Below the pieces are notes generated by a model. It was not told the origin of the DNA and did no database searches. It saw nothing but the letters and a program-made list of their open reading frames with translations. Both the position numbers and the translations under genes were made by a program. Below are positions 1-6,121 of a stretch of DNA of 64,000 nt, in pieces (position 1 is the stretch's first letter; each line of letters opens with the position of its first letter). Source of the stretch: Burkholderia sp. (GTDB lineage: Bacteria > Pseudomonadota > Gammaproteobacteria > Burkholderiales > Burkholderiaceae); the NCBI GenBank assembly GCA_031253835.1, contig JAIRVP010000080.1, forward strand, positions 1 through 64,000, given 5' to 3'.

Positions 1-270
1 GGCGGCCAGGTCGACATCACGAACGGCAAGTTCGTGTTCTCGGCGTCCGAGGCGTACATGATCGAGAACGGCAAGATCACCTACCCGGTGAAGGGCGCGA
101 CGCTGATCGGCAGCGGCCCCGAATCGCTGAAGGACGTGAGCATGATCGGCAACGACATGTCGCTCGACTCGGGCGTCGGCGTGTGCGGCAAGGAAGGCCA
201 GAGCGTGCCGGTCGGCGTCGGCCAGCCGACCCTGCGGATCGACAGGATGACGGTCGGCGGTACGGCATAA
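1..270 (+). CDS. tldD: Metalloprotease TldD, C-terminal part (5' end outside window)
   Basis: Reading frame 1 is open from the first base and ends at the TAA at 268-270, giving the last 89 residues of a longer protein. The sequence, including the stretch GKITYPVKGATLIGSGPESL and a glycine/cysteine-rich tail, fits the C-terminal beta domain of TldD. TldD is the partner of TldE/PmbA in a zinc peptidase that trims unfolded peptides and matures some peptide natural products. The HExxxH zinc motif would lie upstream, outside the window. The gene is followed by a strong hairpin, so it probably ends its transcription unit here. Confidence 0.85.
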   Translation, partial: GGQVDITNGKFVFSASEAYMIENGKITYPVKGATLIGSGPESLKDVSMIGNDMSLDSGVGVCGKEGQSVPVGVGQPTLRIDRMTVGGTA

Positions 271-282
271 CCGCATCACGGC

Positions 283-331
283 GCAGACAATCCGCGCATT
301 TCGAAGAAAACGCGCGGATTGTCCGCATTTT
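283..331 (+). terminator. Hairpin terminator after tldD
   Basis: A perfect 12-bp inverted repeat (GACAATCCGCGC at 286-297 and its complement at 312-323) has a 14-base loop. Two more pairs close it on the outside. A short T-rich run (ATTTTC) follows. It starts 13 bases after the tldD stop codon, so it most likely ends tldD transcription and isolates the aroG promoter just downstream. Confidence 0.7.
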
Positions 332-343
332 CGACCACCCCGG

Positions 344-373
344 TTGCCAGCCGTCCCGCGACGCGGTATAAAT
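344..373 (+). promoter_or_regulatory. Sigma-70 promoter of the aroG leader transcript
   Basis: TTGCCA at 344-349 and TATAAA(T) at 367-373 are separated by 17 bases, close to the ideal housekeeping promoter. Transcription would start near 379, about 30 bases before the leader-peptide start codon. It is the best promoter match between tldD and aroG, and it places the leader peptide and terminator in the untranslated leader of aroG. Confidence 0.75.
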
Positions 374-409
374 TCTGAATCAACTTTTTTGACGAACCGA
401 ATCCCCGTC

Positions 410-475
410 ATGTCCGCCAAGTTTTACTTTTACTTTTTTTGGTATCTCAGACCGCTGGCGGATCGAGAGGGTTGA
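410..475 (+). CDS. Aromatic-rich leader peptide of the aroG attenuator (21 aa)
   Basis: A 21-codon frame runs from the ATG at 410 to the TGA at 473-475. Codons 5 to 12 (422-445) are Phe-Tyr-Phe-Tyr-Phe-Phe-Trp-Tyr, eight aromatic residues in a row covering all three aromatic amino acids. Such a run is very unlikely in a random GC-rich frame. It resembles the leader peptides of pheA and trp attenuators. The frame begins about 30 bases after the predicted transcription start and ends 30 bases before the stem of an intrinsic terminator. No strong Shine-Dalgarno is visible. The peptide itself probably has no function; its translation is the sensor. That this regulates aroG is inferred from position and structure. 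Confidence 0.85.
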   Translation: MSAKFYFYFFWYLRPLADREG

Positions 476-537
476 TGGCGCGTAAAGCGCAACCGAAATT
501 CCCGAAAAAACCGCCGGCGATCCCGGCGGTTTTTTTT
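453..537 (+). promoter_or_regulatory. Attenuator region: antiterminator and terminator alternatives
   Basis: Two exclusive pairings can be drawn. Bases 453-461, inside codons 15-18 of the leader frame, can pair with 511-519 (nine pairs, one G-U). This would tie up the 5' arm of the terminator at 505-537. A small hairpin (478-481 with 487-490, flanked by 470-473 with 491-494) fits between the two arms. A ribosome stalled on the aromatic codons at 422-442 leaves 453-461 free, so the antiterminator forms and aroG is read. A ribosome that reaches the stop codon at 473 covers 453-461, so the terminator forms. This is a model from base pairing, not measured. Confidence 0.7.
505..537 (+). terminator. 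Intrinsic terminator in the aroG leader (attenuator)
   Basis: A perfect stem of CCGCCGG (511-517) and CCGGCGG (523-529) is extended by six A-T pairs (505-510 with 530-535) around a five-base loop. It ends in eight consecutive T. It lies between the promoter and aroG rather than after a gene, as expected for an attenuator. Confidence 0.85.
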
Positions 538-663
538 CGCCCCTCGCCACCCGGTTGCCGCCGCAGCGGTCCCGCGGCCCCGACCGAAACCACTGAATCG
601 CTTGAATTGATGAATCTGCCGCACGCGTAACAATTGGTCGGCGCCCTCAACAGCTTTGCATGG

Positions 664-697
664 GACCGGAGTAGGTGCTGAAGCACTCACTCCGGTC
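664..697 (+). promoter_or_regulatory. Stem-loop immediately before the aroG ribosome binding site
   Basis: GACCGGAGT (664-672) pairs perfectly with ACTCCGGTC (689-697). Inside, GTGC (675-678) pairs with GCAC (683-686) around a TGAA tetraloop. There is no T run, so it is not a terminator. It ends four bases before the aroG Shine-Dalgarno (AAGGAG, 702-707). It could affect translation start or mRNA stability; its role is unknown. Confidence 0.5.
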
Positions 698-714
698 GAC
701 AAAGGAGAAACAGC

Positions 715-1788
715 ATGCCCCCGCACAACACCGACGACGTCCGCATTCGCGAACTCAAGGAACTGACGCCGCCCGCCCACCTGATCCGCGAATTCGCGTG
801 CTCCGAAGCCGCGTCCGAGCTGATCTACAACTCGCGCCAGTCGATGCATCGCATCCTGCACGGGATGGACGACCGGCTGATCGTCGTCGTCGGGCCGTGC
901 TCGATCCATGACACGAAGGCGGCGATCGAATACGCGGGCCGGCTCGTGAAGGAGCGCGAGCGCTTCCAGGGCGAACTGGAAATCGTGATGCGCGTGTACT
1001 TCGAGAAGCCGCGCACGACGGTCGGCTGGAAGGGGCTCATCAACGATCCGCACCTCGACAACAGCTTCAAGATCAACGAAGGGCTGCGCACCGCGCGCGA
1101 GCTGCTGCTGCAGATCAATGAGATGGGGCTGCCGGCCGCGACCGAATACCTCGACATGATCAGCCCGCAATACATCGCCGACCTGATCTCGTGGGGTGCG
1201 ATCGGCGCACGCACGACCGAGTCGCAGGTGCACCGCGAGCTCGCGTCGGGGCTGTCGTGCCCGGTCGGCTTCAAGAACGGCACCGACGGCAACGTGAAGA
1301 TCGCGGTCGACGCGATCAAGGCCGCGTCGCAGCCGCACCATTTCCTGTCGGTGACGAAGGGCGGCCACTCGGCGATCGTGTCGACGGCCGGCAACGAGGA
1401 CTGCCACGTGATCCTGCGCGGCGGCAAGACGCCGAACTACGACGCGGACAGCGTGAACGCCGCCTGCGCGGACATCGGCAAGGCCGGCCTCGCCGCGCGC
1501 CTGATGATCGACGCGAGCCACGCGAACAGCTCGAAGAAGCACGAGAACCAGATCCCCGTCTGCGCGGACATCGGCCGCCAGATCGCGGCCGGCGACGCCC
1601 GCATCGTCGGCGTGATGATCGAGTCTCACCTCGTCGAGGGCCGCCAGGACCTGAAGGAAGGCTGCGCACTGACCTACGGCCAGAGCATCACCGACGCGTG
1701 CATCGCGTGGGACGACAGCGTGACGGTGCTCGAAGGCCTCGCGGAATCGGTCAAGGCACGCCGCGTCGCGCGCGGCAGCGGCAACTGA
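715..1788 (+). CDS. aroG: 3-deoxy-7-phosphoheptulonate (DAHP) synthase, type I
   Basis: This 357-residue enzyme condenses phosphoenolpyruvate and erythrose 4-phosphate to DAHP, the first step of the shikimate pathway to Phe, Tyr and Trp. Family marks include GPCSIHD (about residues 62-68), the ARTTESQVHR segment and GFKNGTDG in the TIM barrel. Length matches the AroF/G/H class (about 350). The ATG at 715 has AAGGAG seven bases upstream. An attenuator-like leader with a peptide rich in Phe, Tyr and Trp codons precedes the gene, suggesting control by all three end products. Which amino acid inhibits the enzyme itself cannot be read with confidence. A strong terminator follows at 1812-1840. Confidence 0.93.
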   Translation: MPPHNTDDVRIRELKELTPPAHLIREFACSEAASELIYNSRQSMHRILHGMDDRLIVVVGPCSIHDTKAAIEYAGRLVKERERFQGELEIVMRVYFEKPRTTVGWKGLINDPHLDNSFKINEGLRTARELLLQINEMGLPAATEYLDMISPQYIADLISWGAIGARTTESQVHRELASGLSCPVGFKNGTDGNVKIAVDAIKAASQPHHFLSVTKGGHSAIVSTAGNEDCHVILRGGKTPNYDADSVNAACADIGKAGLAARLMIDASHANSSKKHENQIPVCADIGRQIAAGDARIVGVMIESHLVEGRQDLKEGCALTYGQSITDACIAWDDSVTVLEGLAESVKARRVARGSGN

Positions 1789-1805
1789 TCGCCTGCCCCT
1801 GCGCG

Positions 1806-1866
1806 ACAACGAAAAAGCCCGGCTCGCGCCGGGCTTTTTTCATGGGCCGCCGACTGCCGGCCGGCA
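1806..1866 (+). repeat. Direct repeat, copy 1 (terminator-bearing, 61 bp)
   Basis: These 61 bases match 2615-2675 with two differences (G/A at 1845 against 2654 and T/C at 1855 against 2664). The repeat contains the whole aroG terminator plus about 25 bases beyond it. The two copies are 809 bp apart and bracket the toxin-antitoxin pair. Confidence 0.85.
1812..1840 (+). terminator. Intrinsic terminator of aroG
   Basis: AAAAAGCCCGGC, loop TCGC, GCCGGGCTTTTTT: a 12-bp stem with flanking A and T runs, able to work in both directions. An almost identical hairpin recurs at 2621-2649, on the other side of the toxin-antitoxin genes. Confidence 0.9.
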
Positions 1867-1912
1867 GGTTGGCCATGCGGCCAGCCTGCGGTCGTCGTGC
1901 TGCTCTGCTAGA

Positions 1913-1934
1913 CTAGCTAACATTGCCTAGCTAA
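1913..1934. promoter_or_regulatory. Candidate operator of the toxin-antitoxin operon
   Basis: CTAGCTAA occurs at 1913-1920 and again at 1927-1934, 14 bases apart, each with a palindromic TAGCTA core. The region is A/T-rich compared with its surroundings and ends 14 bases before the antitoxin start codon. Phd/YefM-type antitoxins usually bind short palindromes over their own promoter. The assignment is by position and symmetry. Confidence 0.5.
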
Positions 1935-1948
1935 TCAGAGGATCGACC

Positions 1949-2218
1949 ATGCCGACCGTCAACATGCACGACGCCAAGTCGCGGCTCTCAAGTCTCGTCG
2001 AAGCACTCGAATTGGGGCGCGAATCCGAAGTCGTGATCGCCCGCAATGGTCATCCGGTCGCGCGGATCGTTCCGTATGCCGCGCCGAAGCGGATCGGCGC
2101 AGCCCGTCAGCTGCTTGCCGGACTGAACATCCCGACAACCGTCGAGGCGTTCAACGCCTGCGACGAATCGATTGCCGCCGACTTCGATGCCAGTTCGGAA
2201 CAGGGGCTCGCCCCGTGA
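1949..2218 (+). CDS. Type II antitoxin, Phd/YefM family
   Basis: This 89-residue protein has the Phd/YefM layout. An N-terminal DNA-binding fold (MHDAKSRLSSLVEALELG, then VVIARNGHPVARIVPY, about residues 6-48) is followed by a C-terminal tail that would wrap and neutralise the toxin. AGAGGA lies about nine bases before the ATG. Its last codons overlap the toxin start by four bases (GTGA), the usual translational coupling. It should repress its own promoter through the repeats just upstream. The pair lies between two copies of the aroG terminator and looks like an acquired cassette. Confidence 0.85.
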   Translation: MPTVNMHDAKSRLSSLVEALELGRESEVVIARNGHPVARIVPYAAPKRIGAARQLLAGLNIPTTVEAFNACDESIAADFDASSEQGLAP

Positions 2219-2604
2219 AGCTGCTGCTCGATACGCACATCGCGCTCTGGGCAGCCGAAGGTGCACCTCAACTTTCGGCGACCGCGGCCGCATTGATCGA
2301 AGATCCCGACAACACGCTGTACGTCAGCGCCGCGTCCATCTGGGAAATCGCGATCAAATACCGCAAAGGCAATCTGCCCGTCCATCCGCGCGATGCACGT
2401 TCGGCATTCCGGCTCGCAGGTTTTGCGGAGTTGCCGATCAGCAGCGATCACGCCGAAGGCGTCGCCGCACTGCCCGATTTTCCGGATCATGCCGATCCGT
2501 TCGACCGTGTCATGGTCGCGCAGGCGCTCCATGAAGGCATGCCGCTGATCAGCGCCGATCCCAAAGTGTGGCGCTATCACGCCACGCTGATGCTGCGCGT
2601 CTGA
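2215..2604 (+). CDS. PIN-domain toxin (VapC-like ribonuclease)
   Basis: A 129-residue single PIN domain. Acidic residues typical of the Mg-dependent nuclease site are visible: Asp6 in LLLDTHIALW, Glu44 in SAASIWEIAIKY, and the DPFDR motif near residue 98. PIN toxins of this type cut RNA and block growth until the antitoxin binds. The start is a GTG at 2215 that overlaps the antitoxin stop, so translation is probably coupled. The partner is Phd/YefM-like rather than VapB-like, a mixed pairing seen in many proteobacteria. The RNA target cannot be predicted. Confidence 0.87.
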   Translation: MKLLLDTHIALWAAEGAPQLSATAAALIEDPDNTLYVSAASIWEIAIKYRKGNLPVHPRDARSAFRLAGFAELPISSDHAEGVAALPDFPDHADPFDRVMVAQALHEGMPLISADPKVWRYHATLMLRV

Positions 2605-2614
2605 CGCGCGGTCC

Positions 2615-2675
2615 ACAACGAAAAAGCCCGGCTCGCGCCGGGCTTTTTTCATGAGCCGCCGACCGCCGGCCGGCA
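2615..2675 (+). repeat. Direct repeat, copy 2 (terminator-bearing, 61 bp)
   Basis: Second copy of the repeat at 1806-1866, with 59 of 61 positions identical. It starts 11 bases after the toxin stop codon. Its far end overlaps the end of the opposing flavohemoglobin gene stop region by no more than a few bases before 2678, so the original arrangement was probably aroG-terminator-hmp. Confidence 0.85.
2621..2649. terminator. Bidirectional terminator between toxin and hmp
   Basis: AAAAAGCCCGGC, loop TCGC, GCCGGGCTTTTTT. With A and T runs on both sides it can end the toxin-antitoxin transcript (plus) and the flavohemoglobin transcript (minus), which converge here. Confidence 0.85.
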
Positions 2676-2677
2676 CA

Positions 2678-3886
2678 TCACTCGAGCGCGCCCGAACCGA
2701 AGATCTCGGTATTGATGCGCTCCGGCGCGACGCCGAGCGCGACCAGCGCATCGCGTTGCGCCTTCATGAACGCGATCGGGCCGCAGATGTAATAGTCGGC
2801 GTCCGGCACCCGCGCGTACTGCTGCACGCGTTCCGGTGTGAGGCGCCCTTCCAGGTCGTAGTCGATGCCGACGCGATCGTTCGGGCCGACCAGTTCGTAC
2901 AGCACCGTGCGCTTGACGTTCGCGTGCGTGCGCACCGTGTCGTTCAGCCAGTCGCGGAACGCATGCACTGCGCCCGAACGGCAGGCATGGACGAACCGCA
3001 CTTCACGCGGGCTGCCTGCTTCGACCAGCGTCGATGCCATCGACACCATCGGCGTCAGGCCGACACCGCCGGAGATCAGCACGACCGGCGTCTCGACGCC
3101 GCGCTTCAACGAGAATTCGCCCATCGGCGCGGTCACCTCGACGATCGCGCCCTCTTCCACGCCGTCGTGCATCAGCGTCGACACCTTGCCGGCCGGGATC
3201 GCTTCCGGCTGGCCGGCCTCGCGCTTCACCGAGATGCGCAGCCACTTGCCGTGCGGTGCATCGGACAGGCTGTACTGGCGCGGCTGGTCGACGCCGAGGT
3301 CGCCGACGTAGCGCTTCACCGTGATGTACTGGCCCGGCTCGAAGGCCGGCGCCGCGCCGCCGTCGGCGGGCGTCAGGTAGAACGACGTGATCTCGTCGCT
3401 CTCGCGCACCTTGCGCGCAACCTTGAACGGGCGGAAGCCGCTCCACGCGGCGCCCGCGTACAGGTCGGCCTCGGCGCCGATCAGGATCTGCGCGAGCTGG
3501 CCGTACGCGACGCGCCATGCCTCGAGCGTCTCGGCGTCGACCGCGTCGCCGAGCACTTCGACGATCGATGCGAGCAGGTTCTCGCCGACGATCGGGTAAT
3601 GCTCGGGGCGGATGTTCAGGCTCGCGTGCTTGTGCGCGATGTGCGACACCGCACCGCCCAGCGCGCCGAGATTGTCGATGTTCGCCGCGTACGCATAGAC
3701 GGCCTTCGCGAGCGTTTCCGGCTGGCTGCCGGTCTTCTGGTGCGTCTGGTTGAACAGGTTCTTCAGTTCCGGATGGCGCGCGAACATGCGCTGGTAGAAG
3801 TGCTTCGTGATCGTCGCGCCGTGAACGGCGAGGACAGGGGCAGTGGCCTTCACGCGAGCCATCTGGTCAGCGGTGATGTGGGTCAT
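2678..3886 (-). CDS. hmp: Flavohemoglobin, nitric oxide dioxygenase
   Basis: This 402-residue protein has a globin domain (about 1-140; Tyr31 and proximal His85 in SHIAHKH), an FAD domain (about 150-260; RQYSLSD motif) and an NAD-binding domain (VVLISGGVGLTPM and YYICGPIAFM). It oxidises nitric oxide to nitrate with O2 and NAD(P)H in the cytoplasm, protecting against nitrosative stress. Length equals the family norm (about 396-403). The ATG at 3886 has GGAGA upstream. A 29-bp palindrome directly upstream resembles an NsrR operator, which fits NO-inducible expression. The gene converges on the toxin-antitoxin cassette. Confidence 0.93.
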   Translation of the reverse strand: MTHITADQMARVKATAPVLAVHGATITKHFYQRMFARHPELKNLFNQTHQKTGSQPETLAKAVYAYAANIDNLGALGGAVSHIAHKHASLNIRPEHYPIVGENLLASIVEVLGDAVDAETLEAWRVAYGQLAQILIGAEADLYAGAAWSGFRPFKVARKVRESDEITSFYLTPADGGAAPAFEPGQYITVKRYVGDLGVDQPRQYSLSDAPHGKWLRISVKREAGQPEAIPAGKVSTLMHDGVEEGAIVEVTAPMGEFSLKRGVETPVVLISGGVGLTPMVSMASTLVEAGSPREVRFVHACRSGAVHAFRDWLNDTVRTHANVKRTVLYELVGPNDRVGIDYDLEGRLTPERVQQYARVPDADYYICGPIAFMKAQRDALVALGVAPERINTEIFGSGALE

Positions 3887-3898
3887 GTTCGTTCTCCG

Positions 3899-3927
3899 TT
3901 AAACATGCACATACAATACATGTTTAA
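3899..3927 (-). promoter_or_regulatory. Candidate NsrR operator upstream of hmp
   Basis: TTAAACATG (3899-3907) and CATGTTTAA (3919-3927) are perfect inverted 9-base arms around 11 bases. The central 23 bases fit the 11-1-11 NsrR pattern: one half, AACATGTATTG, matches the AAGATGCATTT consensus at most positions. It begins 12 bases before the hmp start codon on the minus strand, over the likely promoter. The nsrR gene is not in the window. Confidence 0.6.
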
Positions 3928-3981
3928 AAAATCAGCTTCACTCGGGCAAATTGTCGCAGTGCGCAAACGCACCGCGACGGG

Positions 3982-4533
3982 CTAGCGGACACGGCCGCGT
4001 TCCCACAGCACGTCCGCCCCGCCGCCGGCGCGGTTCAGCACGCGCGCCAGCACGAACAGCAGGTCGGACAGCCGGTTCACGTAGCGCCGCGGTGCATCAT
4101 TGAGCGTGTCGTGGCGGCCGAGCGCGACGATCGAGCGCTCGGCACGGCGGCACACCGTCCGGCACACGTGCGCGAGCGACGCCGCGCGCGAACCGGCCGG
4201 CAGGATGAATTCCTTGAGCGGCGGCAGCGTCGCGTTGTAGTCGGCGAGCCACTGGTCGAGCCGTGCGAGATGCGTGTCGTCGAGTACCGTGTGGCCGGGA
4301 ATGCACAGCTCGCCGCCGAGATCGAACAGGTCGTGCTGGATCGTGACGAGCGCCGTGCGCACGTCGTCCGGCAGCGTCTCGGCGAGCAGCACGCCGAGGT
4401 TCGAATTCAGTTCGTCGACGTCGCCGATCGCCGCGATCCGCGCGTCGTCCTTGCCGATGCGCCGTCCGTCGCCGAGGCCGGTGGTGCCGTCGTCGCCGGT
4501 GCGCGTGGCGATCTTGCTCAAGCGGTTGCCCAT
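3982..4533 (-). CDS. Cob(I)alamin adenosyltransferase, PduO type
   Basis: This 183-residue protein belongs to the PduO/MMAB family, which transfers the adenosyl group of ATP to cob(I)alamin to make coenzyme B12. The N-terminal ATP loop TRTGDDGTTGLGDGRRIGKD (about residues 10-29), the GDVDELNS segment and the C-terminal RYVNRLSDLLFVLAR are all present. Length is typical (about 180-190). The start at 4533 is followed by MGNRLSKI and preceded by GAGGACATTCGC. It sits alone between hmp and the divergently oriented dehydrogenase gene. Confidence 0.9.
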   Translation of the reverse strand: MGNRLSKIATRTGDDGTTGLGDGRRIGKDDARIAAIGDVDELNSNLGVLLAETLPDDVRTALVTIQHDLFDLGGELCIPGHTVLDDTHLARLDQWLADYNATLPPLKEFILPAGSRAASLAHVCRTVCRRAERSIVALGRHDTLNDAPRRYVNRLSDLLFVLARVLNRAGGGADVLWERGRVR

Positions 4534-4669
4534 GCGAATGTCCTCTCGTGCGCGGCCGTGATGCGGCCCGGTTGGCTGGAACGCGATTATCGCAGCCCGC
4601 GGCGGCGGGCGCAGCGGACGTTACAGCGTAGAATGGGCCGAAAGTTTGACAAGCCGTCAGGAGACATTC

Positions 4670-6079
4670 GTGAATCACCCTGCCCCGCCGGCCACCACGC
4701 GCCGCCCGCTGCCTCCCGCCATGCTCGATGCGCTACGCGCCGCCTTCGGCGAGCGCGTGTCGACCGCCGAAGCGGTTCGCACGCACCACGGCCGCGACGA
4801 ATCGCCGTTCGATCCGCAACTGCCCGACGCCGTCGTGTTCGCGCACAGCACGGATGACGTGCGCGAAGTCGTGTCACTGTGCTCGCTCTACAGCGTGCCG
4901 CTGATTCCGTACGGCGCCGGCTCGTCGCTCGAAGGCCACCTGCTCGCGGTGCGCGGCGGCGTGTCGCTCGACCTGTCGGAAATGAACCGCGTGCTGTCGA
5001 TCAACGCCGAAGACCTGACCGTGACGGTCGAGCCGGGCATCACGCGCAAGGCGCTCAACGAGGCGCTGCGCGATACCGGCCTGTTCTTCCCGATCGATCC
5101 GGGCGCCGACGCCAGCATCGGCGGGATGACCGCGACCCGCGCATCGGGTACCAACGCCGTGCGCTACGGCACGATGCGCGAGAACGTGCTCGGCCTGACC
5201 GCGGTGCTCGCCGACGGCCGCGTGGTGAAAACCGGCTCGCGCGCGCGCAAGTCGTCGGCCGGCTACGACCTCACGCGCCTGTTCGTCGGGTCCGAAGGCA
5301 CGCTCGGCGTAATCACCGAGATCACGCTGCGCCTGCACCCGCTGCCGGAAGCCGTGTCGGCCGCAATCTGCACGTTCCCGACGATGGGCGACGCGGTGCG
5401 CACCGTGATCGAGACGATCCAGATCGGCGTGCCGATCGCGCGCGTCGAATTCGTCGATGCGCTCGCCGTGCGCTCGATCAACCGCCATTCGAACCTGACG
5501 CTCACCGAAGCGCCGACGCTGTTCTTCGAATTCCACGGCACCGAGGCCGGCGTGAAGGAACAGGCCGAACTCGTGCAGGCGCTCGCCGGCCAGAACAACG
5601 GCCAGGGCTTCGAATGGGCGACACGCCCCGAGGACCGTACCCGGCTCTGGGCCGCCCGCCACAACGCGTACTTCGCGATGCTGCAGTTGAAGCCGGGCTG
5701 CCGCGCGGTGACGACCGACGTCTGCGTGCCGATCTCGCAGCTTGCCGCGTGCGTCGAGGAAACCGAGGTCGACCTGCGCGCATCGTCGCTGCCCTGCCCG
5801 ATCGTCGGCCACGTCGGCGACGGCAATTTCCACGTCGCGATCCTGATCGCCCCCGACAAGCCCGAGGAAATCGCGGAAGCCGAACACATCAACGACCGGA
5901 TCGTCGAGCGCGCGCTGCGCCTCGGCGGCACCTGCACGGGCGAGCACGGCGTCGGGCTGCACAAGATGCGCTTCCTGCCGAAGGAGCACGGCGACAACGC
6001 GATCGACACGATGCGTGCGATCAAGCTCGCGCTCGATCCGCGCAACCTGATGAATCCGGGCAAGATTTTCACGTGCTGA
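4670..6079 (+). CDS. FAD-linked D-lactate dehydrogenase (cytochrome type)
   Basis: A 469-residue GlcD/Dld-family flavoprotein with a PCMH-type FAD domain (PYGAGSSLEGH, about residues 80-90; GGMTATRASGTNAVRYG). The C-terminal half carries GHVGDGNFH and GEHGVGLHK, the active-site histidine regions of the D-2-hydroxyacid dehydrogenases. It probably oxidises D-lactate or a similar acid and passes electrons to the respiratory chain. I chose the GTG at 4670 because AGGAG lies eight bases upstream; an in-frame TTG further upstream has no ribosome site. It precedes glcD by 42 bases and is likely in the same operon. The exact substrate is uncertain. Confidence 0.85.
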   Translation: MNHPAPPATTRRPLPPAMLDALRAAFGERVSTAEAVRTHHGRDESPFDPQLPDAVVFAHSTDDVREVVSLCSLYSVPLIPYGAGSSLEGHLLAVRGGVSLDLSEMNRVLSINAEDLTVTVEPGITRKALNEALRDTGLFFPIDPGADASIGGMTATRASGTNAVRYGTMRENVLGLTAVLADGRVVKTGSRARKSSAGYDLTRLFVGSEGTLGVITEITLRLHPLPEAVSAAICTFPTMGDAVRTVIETIQIGVPIARVEFVDALAVRSINRHSNLTLTEAPTLFFEFHGTEAGVKEQAELVQALAGQNNGQGFEWATRPEDRTRLWAARHNAYFAMLQLKPGCRAVTTDVCVPISQLAACVEETEVDLRASSLPCPIVGHVGDGNFHVAILIAPDKPEEIAEAEHINDRIVERALRLGGTCTGEHGVGLHKMRFLPKEHGDNAIDTMRAIKLALDPRNLMNPGKIFTC

Positions 6080-6121
6080 CACCGGCGGCGCGACAGCGCG
6101 CCGCCTGCTGCAGGAGACCTC

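Noticed and set aside
602..634. A second promoter inside the aroG leader (TTGAAT ... TAACAAT)
   Set aside because: The spacing is 20 bases or more, outside the usual range, and the elements are weak.
664..697. Stem-loop before aroG as a terminator
   Set aside because: No T run follows and it abuts the aroG ribosome site, so termination is unlikely.
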